Assembly (NCBI GenBank): GCA_015680685.1
Contig: MNCI01012628.1
Span: 822,977-886,976, forward strand
Length of the DNA: 64,000 bases
From: Gnetum montanum
Taxonomy: Eukaryota; Streptophyta; Gnetopsida; Gnetales; Gnetaceae
Direction: 5' to 3'
How positions within the stretch are numbered: position 1 is the first letter of the stretch; the number at the start of each line of letters is the position of its first letter. Positions 13,793 through 24,189 of the stretch are shown here, in pieces. The notes below the pieces were generated by a model. The model was not told the DNA's origin. It searched no databases and saw only the letters and a list, made by a program, of their open reading frames with translations. The translations under genes and the position numbers were made by a program.

Positions 13793-14606
13793 TGATGAGC
13801 CATGATATCACATACACAATATCGCATACGTGATATTGCATCCACCACGTGATATCGCATCCTACCTCATCTTCTATAAATAAGAGGCGGCGCCCTTTGT
13901 TCCCAACAGTTAGACTTAGACCCTTAGCCAAATTCTTACAATTTATTCATTCTAGAGTTAGAATAATTTGTGTGTGTCTACAGTAGGAGTCATAGAGTGA
14001 ATAGATCTTTATTCGAGCAATTTTTACCTGAGCACACATTTGTGTATGGCAATAAAGATGAACTTTATGATAAACCTTGCAGCATACAGACTAAGCTAAT
14101 TAGTAATTAATTATTGTTGAATTTTTAATACTTTCCTAGTTAATTAATTTCTCTCTCAACCCTTGACCCTCTTAGTTAAGTACACTCAGTACGACCACTT
14201 CGAGCATGCGTGTAGCACTTGGTAACCGAGTAACGATTAGCATTTGGTAATCCCAGTAGCGTTGCACTAGTTCAGGATGTGTAAAGCAAGTGGGAATGGA
14301 TACTAGTGTTAGGAACATGTAGAACTTAGTTAATGAATAGTTAATGTAAGTTAGTCACTTAGTTCTCTCTCCCTTTCCTTTATTAGCATAAGACATAAAA
14401 AATATAAAAGCTATAAAAATCATATACCTCAAGCTTACTTAACCATACAACTGTGACAATACAAGTAAGTTTGGGAAGATAACGATTGATTAACCCTAAG
14501 TGTTCCATTAAGGTGTGTAAGCACTTTGTCCTTGGAGTTCGATTGGATCGCACGTGAGACGCTCGTATTTGTATGGTTGAGTGTAGGGGTACCTCGCCAC
14601 TCATCA
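13793..14606 (+). mobile_element. Solo LTR of the TGATGAG gypsy family
   Basis: Starts TGATGAGCC, ends ACTCATCA, and is flanked by the 5-bp target duplication agtag (13,788-13,792 and 14,607-14,611). No primer site, polypurine tract or internal region adjoins it, so it is a solo LTR left by LTR-LTR recombination. It has four GATATC-type palindromic boxes (13,804-13,856), TATAAATAAGAGG at 13,875-13,887 and AATAAAGAT in the R region near 14,051. It lies inside the gag/protease relic and is therefore younger than it. Confidence 0.92.
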
Positions 14607-14611
14607 AGTAG

Positions 14612-15410
14612 CCTTACCTGTGAGCTCCATTGCTTAAATTGCATCAACTAGTCAACCGAAAGAGCATCACAAACCAAGTAGGAGCAAGGGGCCCAAGCCA
14701 CATATGCCAAGACATGAGCTAAAAATTATAAGAAGAATGGAAGAAATTAATACCACCAAAGCTGAAAATTTACACACAAAGAAAAAGAATTTTCTCATGA
14801 TAATGGAACAAGCTAAATCGTCCTTGAAATAAAAGAACATGTCATTGAACTTATATAACCTAGTCATGACTTCTCCTACTCATAGAGATGCACACAAATG
14901 TTGACTTCTATTCCTATGAGTGCATACATGCTTGTTAACAAAGAATCTATTCACTCAATCATTGAGCAAACTTCACTTAGGAAAAACAAGCATCAACCCA
15001 TGTTCATCTTTCATAATAGTAAAGTAAATATTAATCCTCAAAATGGATAAGTTCTATCTACTCCTCTCCTTATTACCATGCATATTGGAAAAGATCAAGT
15101 TCATCATGTTCATGTAGATGACAAGGTAGTAACTAATATTATATAGTTTACTAATATTGAGAAATTAGGCCTAATTAAAAACATTCAAGAAACCTCTATC
15201 TCTATGCTTAGGTTGTTCAACAAGTCATGGGTAGCGATACAGGGTTCTATCTCCTTGGACTTTGTAGCTAGGGAAAAGTTTCCCACATTTGCCAATTTCC
15301 TAATGGTTGAAGAGACACCTGATTTTAAGTTGATCCTAGGAAAGCCATGATTGGCTAAGCTTCAAGTGGTCTCATCTCCTATTTACCAAAAGATTCATTT
15401 ACCATAGAAA
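14612..15410 (+). pseudogene. Ty3/gypsy protease-region relic, Tat-like
   Basis: Continuation of the gag relic beyond the solo LTR. The aspartic-protease region reads from about 15,067 to 15,410: a degraded active-site stretch, then SLDFVAREKFPTFANFLMVE, then LILGKP followed by a stop, AKLQVVSSPIYQKIHLP. The last block matches the ILGRPWL...VPSTYHQKIKFP end of Tat-type proteases, so its stop probably replaced Trp. The catalytic DSG/DNG triplet is not preserved. RT is not seen between here and the 15,972 insertion. Confidence 0.62.
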
Positions 15411-15971
15411 GGTGGTGAAATTATGATTTGTGGGGATAGCATGCTTTTATAATTTATTAACAATGTCAACATTGAATGAGGTTTTGAGACAAAGTTTCAA
15501 GATGAAAATCCCCACACTCAAGCTAGGGCCAACAACAACAAGGCTAACATTTCTGGCTCTACAATATTAAATGACCAAAAAGAACACCTACTGCTTGCTA
15601 TATCGAACAAGAAGGATGGTAATCACAGAATCATACAAAAGGGCTTCCTTGATATATCGAATATCAAATAATGAACCCACATTAAACATCATATTCCTTC
15701 CTTTGTCAATGATCATTTATTTACTTTTGTAGCCTTATATCATGTTTCATTATTTTATTCTTGTATGCTCTTTTGAGATTATCTCATGCTTACTAAAAAA
15801 TTGAAAACCATGGCCTGCCAAGGCCTAAAACTAGCAAACCATGGCCTACCAAGGCCTAAAGTGGTGAATGTATGGTCTCTCTTCCTTTCCCTTGCATATA
15901 CATGATGATTGATTTTTATTTTTATTTTTATAGTTCTATCATGTTTTACAATTTTTATCTTATTATATTAT
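15411..15971. other. Relic tail with a short tandem duplication
   Basis: No further pol motif is seen. ACCATGGCCTGCCAAGGCCTA and ACCATGGCCTACCAAGGCCTA form a two-copy repeat at about 15,807-15,861 (period about 33 bp). The stretch ends at the target site of the 11.2-kb element. Confidence 0.5.
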
Positions 15972-16936
15972 TGATGAGTGGTGAGGTATCCCTACACTCA
16001 ACCATACAAAACGAGCGTAGCACACGCGATCCGATCAAACTTCGCAGACTAAGTGCCTACACGCCCCATGGAACACTTGGGGTTAATCATTCGTTGTCTT
16101 CCCAAACTTACTTGTGTTTGTCACGGTGTATGGTTAAGTAAGTTCGAGGTATATGATTTTTATATCTTTTATGTTTTTCTAATATGCTATCGAGGTGAAG
16201 GGTTGAGAACCTAACTAACTTTAACTAATGAACTAAGTCTAAATTAACTAGCGTCAGCATCCGTTCCCACTTACCATACACACCTTGAACTATGCAACCG
16301 CAGCTACCAAACGCTAATCGTTACTGGGATCACCACGCGTAACACACATGCTTGAAGTGGTCGTACTGAGGCACTTAACTAGCCTAAGTGTAATGAGCAT
16401 CCGTTCCTTGACTAGCCGTACACATCCTTAGATGCTCGTAATCAATTCGTACTCATTCCGCATTCTAGGAGTTGAGGGTGAGAGAATCTAATCACGATGA
16501 GCAGTCAATTCCTTGATTAGCCGTACACATCTGTAAATGCTCGTAATCAAGTCGTACTCATGCCGTGCTACTGTAGGGTAATAAATAACAGGTAATAAAT
16601 AACAAGTAATAAATCCTATTCTATGCACTACAAGGTTTATCCACAAAGGTCTTCTTTATTGTTGTACACAACTTACGTTTAGGTACAATGTTGCTCGAAT
16701 AAAGATCCGTTCACTTGGGGACTCCTACTGCGGGCACATGGAAAATATTCTATCTCTGGAGTGACCAATCTACCAGAGTTTTCCTACTTCTAGCCTAGGA
16801 TGGGAAATAAGGGGAGTGCTGCCTCTTATTTATAGATATGGCAGCGGGCCGTGATATCGCGTACGCGACATTGCAGTGGAAGATGTGATATCTCATGGGA
16901 TGTAATATCGTGGCTCATGCGAATTGTGTCTCATCA
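15972..16936 (-). repeat. 3' LTR of the 11.2-kb element
   Basis: 965 bp. On the plus strand it begins TGATGAGTGGTGAGG and ends CTCATCA. Read on the minus strand it runs U3 first, with GATATC-type boxes (16,848-16,910), then TATAAATAAGAGG (complement of about 16,825-16,837), then R/U5. It contains short AATAACAGGTAAT-type repeats near 16,578-16,612 that are shorter in the partner LTR. Confidence 0.92.
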
Positions 16937-16950
16937 TACCCCCATGACTA
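16937..16950 (-). promoter_or_regulatory. Polypurine tract (plus-strand primer)
   Basis: On the minus strand TAGTCATGGGGGTA immediately precedes the TGATGAG start of the 3' LTR, the position of the plus-strand priming tract. The same motif adjoins the LTRs at 42,747 and 63,041-63,054. Confidence 0.8.
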
Positions 16951-17741
16951 AATGAAAACTCATCCTCGAGTTCCTTACAATAATATTAGGAAGGTATGGG
17001 ATTATTGAGGGGAATGGAACTAATGGGATGACATCTAAACAAATCATCATTACAAGACTTGACAAAACTGGTGTTCATGACAACAAGGGTGAACACCTTA
17101 TTACAATGACATCAGGCCTTTGTTAGCAGCTGAGAAAAAAAGAGAGAGAGAAAGAAGTTTTGTTGCTACCAACACCAAGATTGCACCTTTCGTTGTCCAT
17201 CGGTAAGCACACCATTGATCTTGCTCCTTGCATAGCTGCTATAGCACTATTCCATTCCAAGTGTTCCCTCCAAATCCGGTCCATTATTGCATTATCATCA
17301 TCTGCACACTCAACATAACCTTATATTAGCAAGGGTGAATGAATCATTATGTAATTGATACCTTGCTTTGGTGTAAGTTCATTGGCTATGTTGTGGTATG
17401 GCTGATACGGATTGGGAGATATCTTTATGATGACTACCGAAGGTGTAGGGGTTAGGAAGAAAATCAAAAAAATTTGGGGCTAGGAGAAAATCGAAAAAAT
17501 TAGGCCCCATACCCCCATGACTAATCGTGAACCTCCAGTAGCATTAAAATGGATAAAGGAAAGGAGTAAGAAAGGTAGATAAAAAGGGACAACTATAGCA
17601 TCTAGGAAATGGATGTCAAGATGGTAATGAACAAAATAAAATTAATTGCAAAAATGTTAGGGAAAAGAAGTTAACTAGTGTACCAAATAGGAATGTTAGT
17701 GGGTCCTCCCCAAAGCAGGCTCATGCCCTCAATGCCCTGAC

Positions 17742-18221
17742 AAACCCACATTCAAAGAGTCCATAGGCTCTGGGAATGTCATTTGGAACAAGAGTTAAAG
17801 TCTTAACCACGAGCGTTTACCAAAAAGAAAACAATGCATCAACAAAAATATATACACTAATGATACACCCGGCAATGAGGTGAACAATGGAGAGAAGGGT
17901 GGAGAGAAGAGAATGGAATGGAATCCCAAGAACAAGGTGGTGTATAGCCCCTTGTGTGTTTCAAGATTAATGTGACTTAGCAAATCCCATTCTAAGTTTG
18001 GCCTCAAACCAACCACATCCAGTGACTTCGCATTAATGTATTCAGCTAAACCATCCACTTGAATAACAAGGATGCATCTCCAAAGATCCACCACCATTCC
18101 GACGAAACAAAGGAGAGAATGGGAAGCGAGAAGGGCCTTAGTTAGAGGGAACACTTTTGGTTCCATAACCAGTGCTTGTAGCCCAAGTTTATTTCGTCTA
18201 AGGGGTGTGCTTTGAATTCTC
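17742..18221. repeat. 480-bp duplication, left copy
   Basis: Identical in length and, by eye, in sequence to 18,854-19,333. It begins AAACCCACATTCAAAGAG and ends GCTTTGAATTCTC directly at the N gap. A perfect duplicate abutting a gap in an otherwise diverged element points to an assembly artefact, not biology. Confidence 0.9.
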
Positions 18222-18853
18222 NNNNNNNNNNNNNNNNNNNNNNNNNNNNNNNNNNNNNNNNNNNNNNNNNNNNNNNNNNNNNNNNNNNNNNNNNNNNNNN
18301 NNNNNNNNNNNNNNNNNNNNNNNNNNNNNNNNNNNNNNNNNNNNNNNNNNNNNNNNNNNNNNNNNNNNNNNNNNNNNNNNNNNNNNNNNNNNNNNNNNNN
18401 NNNNNNNNNNNNNNNNNNNNNNNNNNNNNNNNNNNNNNNNNNNNNNNNNNNNNNNNNNNNNNNNNNNNNNNNNNNNNNNNNNNNNNNNNNNNNNNNNNNN
18501 NNNNNNNNNNNNNNNNNNNNNNNNNNNNNNNNNNNNNNNNNNNNNNNNNNNNNNNNNNNNNNNNNNNNNNNNNNNNNNNNNNNNNNNNNNNNNNNNNNNN
18601 NNNNNNNNNNNNNNNNNNNNNNNNNNNNNNNNNNNNNNNNNNNNNNNNNNNNNNNNNNNNNNNNNNNNNNNNNNNNNNNNNNNNNNNNNNNNNNNNNNNN
18701 NNNNNNNNNNNNNNNNNNNNNNNNNNNNNNNNNNNNNNNNNNNNNNNNNNNNNNNNNNNNNNNNNNNNNNNNNNNNNNNNNNNNNNNNNNNNNNNNNNNN
18801 NNNNNNNNNNNNNNNNNNNNNNNNNNNNNNNNNNNNNNNNNNNNNNNNNNNNN
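18222..18853. other. Assembly gap (632 Ns)
   Basis: Run of N. The true sequence, and even whether anything is missing, is unknown given the identical 480-bp flanks. Confidence 0.99.
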
Positions 18854-19333
18854 AAACCCACATTCAAAGAGTCCATAGGCTCTGGGAATGTCATTTGGAA
18901 CAAGAGTTAAAGTCTTAACCACGAGCGTTTACCAAAAAGAAAACAATGCATCAACAAAAATATATACACTAATGATACACCCGGCAATGAGGTGAACAAT
19001 GGAGAGAAGGGTGGAGAGAAGAGAATGGAATGGAATCCCAAGAACAAGGTGGTGTATAGCCCCTTGTGTGTTTCAAGATTAATGTGACTTAGCAAATCCC
19101 ATTCTAAGTTTGGCCTCAAACCAACCACATCCAGTGACTTCGCATTAATGTATTCAGCTAAACCATCCACTTGAATAACAAGGATGCATCTCCAAAGATC
19201 CACCACCATTCCGACGAAACAAAGGAGAGAATGGGAAGCGAGAAGGGCCTTAGTTAGAGGGAACACTTTTGGTTCCATAACCAGTGCTTGTAGCCCAAGT
19301 TTATTTCGTCTAAGGGGTGTGCTTTGAATTCTC
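18854..19333. repeat. 480-bp duplication, right copy
   Basis: Partner of 17,742-18,221. The sequence continues past the duplicate into ACTTTTCTTTTC, as it does at 44,040 in the related element. The right copy is therefore the one in natural context on its right side and the left copy on its left side, which fits one original locus written twice around the gap. Confidence 0.9.
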
Positions 19334-19935
19334 ACTTTTCTTTTCTTTTTTTTGTTTTTGTGTTTTTATGCGTGAGAACCACACCATGCAAAGACTTCTT
19401 ATTTTTATTGACTCAGCTTCCGATAATTGGGTAACATCGGAACGGCAAGGAAAACTCAAAAAGAAAACATCCAAGCACCCAAAAGAATGGCCAACACAAA
19501 AGCATCAAGTTCCCTTGAAGTCACACCCTTTTCAATCCTTGAGTCCTTCCTTAGTTTAAAAAATTTCCAATCACCAATTCGTTAAAGTTCTTATTATGAA
19601 AGGGACTATACATTTCCAAGCCAAGAGAGACCATAGAGTGTTGTGGACGGATGGATGAAGTGAACTCATTGCCTGCCATACCAAAAGAAACATACCTTGG
19701 TATCAACGTCATAACTTAAGGTAAAAACCAAACATTAGCAATCAAAATGAAAATAGTTCATACCATCATTTCGAACACTTATTGGGTGACAAACTTACAT
19801 GGTGGAACACACACACACACACACAAAATGGAAAAAGTATAATGATGTTGTAAAAAAAAACATGTAAGAAAAAAACTTAAAAGAATTGAGGGCCCCATAT
19901 GATTAGCATAGGTGGCCATCTCCCCCATGAATGAA

Positions 19936-21180
19936 TTATAAGGAAGAGATCCAAAATAGAGAGCGAGGTTGCCCGCTAGTGGAGGTGTAACTTGTACTGG
20001 CGGTTGCTGGTTCACAGAAAGGTTTTGTTTGTTGTACATTAATCAATAGTCTTTTATCCGGGTTGTCAGGCTTGTATATCATCATGGCTCCAAAGGGAAA
20101 GGTTGTATGAATAATATAGGGTCCTTCCCACAATGTTTGGAATTTCGTACGCTGAGGTACATGTGTGGGATTCCAGTAAAGGACCTTGTTGCCTGGTTGG
20201 TACCTAAACCTTCGGATCCTGAAGTCATGACGTTGTTTACTATGTGCCTTGTGCAACTCATTTTATGATAGTCTAACCAATCTATTCTCGTCTAGCACAT
20301 TCAAAGTTTCCAACCATTGTTTTTGTTCTAAGTCAAGGTTTAGGTGAAGGTCGCAAGCCATGGATAGTGTACGGAGCTCATTCTGTATGGGAAGCTTGGG
20401 TAGTTTTCCGTACACTAACTCATAGGAAGAATAGCCTGTAGGAAGCTTCCAAGCAGAGCGGTATGCCTAGAGAGCGTCATTCAGTTTTGTGCTCCAATCT
20501 CGCCTAAATTTGTTAACTGTTCTCATTAATATCCTGGTAATCTCCCGGTTAGTAACCTCGGCTTGGCCATTAGCTTGGGGGTGATAAGGTGTGGTCAATT
20601 TATGCTCAACCCCTAAGCGTTGCATCAGTTTGCGAAATGTTGCACTCATAAAATGTGTTCCATTATCAGAGATGAGTGCACGCAGTACACCAAACTTGTT
20701 AACAATTTGTTGTTGTACAAATCGTGTAGCTGTAGATGATGTGCAGTCTATTACTGCGGCTGCTTCAGCCCATTTGGTTAAGTAATCAACAGCAACGATG
20801 ATATATGCTTTTCCGTTGGACATCGGTGTGATAGGCCCCATAAAATCTATTCCCTAGATATCGAAGGGTTCTAAAGGTTGAATCCATTGTTGCGGATCCT
20901 CCATTCTAGTAGTCATTCCACCATCTCGTTGGCAACATTCACAGGATTGGGTGAAATGATGGGTGTCTCGGAATAGATTTGGCCAATAGTATCCTGCAAG
21001 TAAGACTTTGGTAGCCGTTCATCTCCCAACATAATGACCCCCACAAGGGCCCTCATGAGCATCCTGGAGAATTTTTAATTGATCCTAATCGGGCACGCAC
21101 CATCGAACTAAGCCATCAGGATAGAATTTATAGAGTTGGCCCTTGATTTCCATGAAGTACTTGGTTTTGTGAAGAAACTG
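19936..21180 (-). pseudogene. Integrase portion
   Basis: Inserts the cDNA into the host chromosome. The N-terminal zinc-binding HHCC motif is HEGPCGGHY...CECCQRDG (21,060 to about 20,930), with a TGA for CGA in between. The catalytic core has D in GIDFMGP (about 20,850), D in LISDNGTHF (about 20,670) and E in HPQANGQAEVTNREI (about 20,550), so the DDE triad is complete. TAG stops replace Trp before GIDFMGP and after NDAL. The C-terminal end has LWEGPYIIHTTFPFGAM, a GPY/F-type module. No chromodomain is seen before the final stop. Confidence 0.87.
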
Positions 21181-21204
21181 TTGTTTCTTCCTAAAGTCCA
21201 ACCC

Positions 21205-22614
21205 CTATGGTAGTTTTTGGGAAATGAGATAAGTAAGAATGCTACTATACCAATTTATTTCCGTGGGTTGATCATTTATTACACCGGAAAAGAGGGTTTC
21301 ATTAGGAAAATGGTCAGATATAGCATATTCATCCTCTTTGTTGTCCCAATGCAATTGAGATAGGTGATCTGCGACTACATTCTTGGTTCCTTTGCAATCT
21401 ACTATCGTTAAATCAAACTCTTGAAGAATCACCAACCAACGTATGATACGTGGGATAACTGTTGGCTTGTTCATAAGGAACCTAATTGCACTATGATCCG
21501 TATGGATGTATACCTTGTAGCCCAATACATATTGCCTAAATCTGTCCAGTGCAAACACTACAGCCATTAATTCCTTTTCTGTAGTCGTGTAGTTGAGTTG
21601 TGCACCAATGATACTCTTACTGGCATAGTGGATGTAATACGGTTGTTTTTGTTCATCTAATTGTGTCATTACGGCTCCTAAGGCATAATTAGATGCATTG
21701 GTCATGATATAGAATGGCTTGGACCAATCAGGGGCTTGTAGAATAGGAGTTTCCACAAGCCTCTGTTTGAGAGTTTGGAATGCTTGTTCACATTCCCTGG
21801 TCCACTCGAATGATGCATCTTTTTTTGTTAATTCCACCAACGGCTTGGCAATTTTGGAAAATTTCTCAATAAATCTCCTGTAGTAGCCTGTGTGTCCAAG
21901 GAATGACCGAACGTCTTTGACAGTTTCTGGTTGTCGAGTAATTCCTTGGATGACTTTAATTTTTTCCGGATCTACCTCTATTCCTAATTGTGAAATTTTA
22001 TGCCCCAATACTATGCCCTCTTCAACCATCAAATGGCTCTTCTTCCAGTTGATCTTTAGGTTGGTTTTAACACATTGTGTCAATACTTGCTCTAACCGGT
22101 CGAGGGCTTGATCAAAGCTCGTCCCATAAGTGGAGAAGTCATCCATTAAGACTTCTACTCCGTTACTTATTTGTTGTTGAAATATGCTTAGAACTAATCA
22201 TTGGAATGTGGCAGGGGCATTGCACAAGCCAAAAGGCATTTTTTTGTATGCAAACGTTCCCCAAGGACTGGTGAACGTTGTTTTGGCTTGGTCTCCTGGT
22301 GCTATTCGTATTTGGTTGTACCCACTATACCCATCCAGAAAATTGTAATAGTGATGCCCTGCTATAGTGTCTAATACTTGGTCAACAAATGGCAATGGGA
22401 AGTGATCTTTGAATGTTTCCATATTTAATAGCCTAAAATCTATACATACCCTCCATTTACCTCCTTTTTTCGGTATGATTACAAGAGGACTAACCCACTC
22501 GCTATCAGCAATAGGGTAAATGAACCCAACCTTGAGAAGCTGCTCTATCTCCTCTTTCACTATTTGTTTTAACTTCGGGTTCAATCGCCTCTGGGGTTGC
22601 TTGCGAGGTTTCAT
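21205..22614 (-). pseudogene. Reverse transcriptase and RNase H portion
   Basis: RT palm/fingers: DSEWVSPLVIIPKKGGKWRV (22,450-22,520), then NFLDGYSGYNQIRIAPGDQ (22,300-22,355), then MPFGLCNAPATFQ followed by a TGA where CGA (Arg) is expected (22,198). The catalytic box is LMDDF at about 22,140-22,152 (Y/FMDD class). Thumb and connection: GIVLGHKISQLGIEVDPEKI and FLGHTGYYRRFI. RNase H: IMTNASNYALGAV at about 21,676-21,714, where the usual catalytic Asp of TDAS is Asn, then EKELMAVVFALDRFRQY and YIHTDHSAIRFL with its Asp kept. The RNase H would be inactive as read. The RT lacks the extra block between KKGG and WRxC seen in typical Athila. Confidence 0.88.
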
Positions 22615-22638
22615 GGAGGGGCCTATGTAAATCCTATG

Positions 22639-23118
22639 CTAGCATATCCTAGGATCTATTCTGGTTAGTTCAGGGTATGACCAGGCAAAGGCTGTTGACC
22701 ACTTGTTTATTACCTTTAGCAAACTTTCTTTTTGCTTGGGTGCGAGCTTTGCGTTGATGATTACTGATTTTCCATTTTTAAGGGTCATGTATTCCAAACC
22801 GGTGGGCAACAGTTTTAAATCTAGGGGCTCTTGTTTAAACTCCTTAGGAATCTCCAACTTCCCCCAATTAATGTTTTCGGAGTTAAGGGCTGGAAGTTGA
22901 CAATGGACTTGCTCTAATACGTCTGTGCTTTCAATGTAAGCACTAACTATTCCCTCAGCTAGTTCCATGCAAGTTGTCAAGTTGTTCTCTTTATCAGCCA
23001 TCAACCATTGGGTGTTTTCTTGTTGTGTGGTTGCTGCATATAGGCACTTTTGTATGTCAATATCCTGTGCACATCAATTGCATGCAGGCAATGTTAAACT
23101 TCGCATCACCCATGATTT
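22639..23118 (-). pseudogene. Protease-RT linker portion
   Basis: Hydrophilic stretch between protease and RT in the same frame, with KNGKSVIINAKLAPKQKESL and WSTAFAWSYPELTRIDPRIC. The FAWSYxEMxGIDPxI(C) wording is the conserved lead-in to RT in plant gypsy elements. A stop follows RIC where Gln is expected (CQH). Stops also lie near 23,118 and 23,067. Confidence 0.75.
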
Positions 23119-23709
23119 CTACACACAATGACACCCTGTGTCACTATATGCAATGCATGGAACTCTTTTCCTCTTAATTTTCCCAAAAATATTTGTCTTG
23201 GATATTTCTAGGAAAAGATTACGGATTCCTAGGCATGCATCGATTGTATTCAACCATGCCCTTCCCATTATAATTGGGAAATCCCCTTTGTCATTATTTA
23301 TTTGAATCACTAGGAAATCGGCTAGATATGACCAACCACCCATAGTGGTAACAATGTCCTCAACCTGTCCCAAAGGAACAATGATGGACTGGTCAGCCAA
23401 CTCAAAGCAAATATTGCTCTTCTTGAGTGGAGGTAGGTTCCAGGTTTTATACAGTTCTTGTGAGATTAAGTTGACTCCGGAACCTGAGTCGAGGAGAGCC
23501 TTATGGGGTTCATTCCCAGCAACTTGGAGGTAAACTAGGGGGACTCCCAGATCTGATAATTTCTTTGGAAGGTGGCCGACCTTGATCCAGTCGGTTACTG
23601 TATGTGTTAACATAACTGTATGCATTAGGTGCGATTTCTCTGTTGAAGGGTTTCCCGAAACTTTATTTGGTATGAAGGTTTTTAGATGCTCAACCGCTTG
23701 TGAAGGCAA
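23119..23709 (-). pseudogene. Aspartic protease portion
   Basis: Retroviral-type aspartic protease that would cut the gag-pol precursor. ALLDSGSGVNLIS near 23,463-23,501 is the active-site loop (DSG triad intact, about residue 875). The flap and strand region follows with GGWSYLADFLVIQ, then FPIIMGRAWLNTIDA near 23,230-23,275, the C-terminal ILGRxWL-type motif of dimeric retroelement proteases. No stop interrupts this stretch until just after TGCHCV at 23,119. The same stretch is found in the two related elements at 33,560-34,048 and 45,002-45,761. Confidence 0.85.
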
Positions 23710-24189
23710 GGGTTTGGTTGGATTGTTGGTCCTAAGGAAAGGTATTTTTGGTGTATGATTGTTAGAACCAACTGAGAATTGAGGATTGGGAGCCCTCGCA
23801 GTGTTGGGTTATCGAGGTTGAGTGGGAATTACTCTAGGCTTTGTTAAAGCAGTTGGCGGTGGGACTACTGGCGCAAGAGATGTGGATGGATTTGGAGGAT
23901 AGTGTGGATATGGAGCATTTCTCAAAGAAGAAGGAGTCCTAAAATACTCCTGAACTTGGTAGTAACATGGAGGGTTTATGTGATCCATAGAGTCACCTGG
24001 GGAAATCAGCTACTGCACATAATAACTATAAGGATTAGGCTACCGATAAGGGTACTGTTGTGTTGGCGGTGGCATCCCCCATGACTGTGGGTATTGCCAT
24101 TGCTGATGTTGTCCGATGGGTTGTGGTGGAGTTCCACTTGGATAATACATTAAGGGTTGGTGGAACTGCCTTGGATTACCTTGTGGATA

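Larger units (their letters stand above)
16951..19935 (-). other. 3' non-coding region of the element, with assembly gap
   Basis: Lies between the integrase end and the 3' LTR. No recognised protein is encoded; long frames crossing 18,222-18,853 are artefacts of Ns. A second copy of the polypurine motif sits at about 17,512-17,525 and a third, diverged one at about 19,920-19,927. A (CA)n run is at 19,808-19,826. The homologous stretch in the 41,684 element is 42,761-44,770. The GGGTCCTCCCCAAAGCAGG block (17,701) also occurs inverted near 59,232. Confidence 0.7.

Noticed and set aside
13422-13931. 169-codon minus-strand frame
   Set aside because: Crosses the left boundary of the solo LTR and runs antisense to gag relic sequence; composite by chance.
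17795-19335. Long open frames across the N gap on both strands
   Set aside because: They are open only because Ns do not read as stops; the flanking real sequence is non-coding 3' region and is duplicated.
18907-19335. 142-codon minus-strand frame as a real gene (possible env-like ORF)
   Set aside because: The homologous region at 43,608-44,030 is broken into different frames, and the frame lies in the artefact duplication; no membrane-fusion features or recognised motif.
21890-22274. Plus-strand open frames over the RT region (also 20,591-20,785, 22,703-22,900, 23,345-23,533, 24,329-24,748)
   Set aside because: Antisense shadows of the minus-strand gag-pol; no independent motifs.
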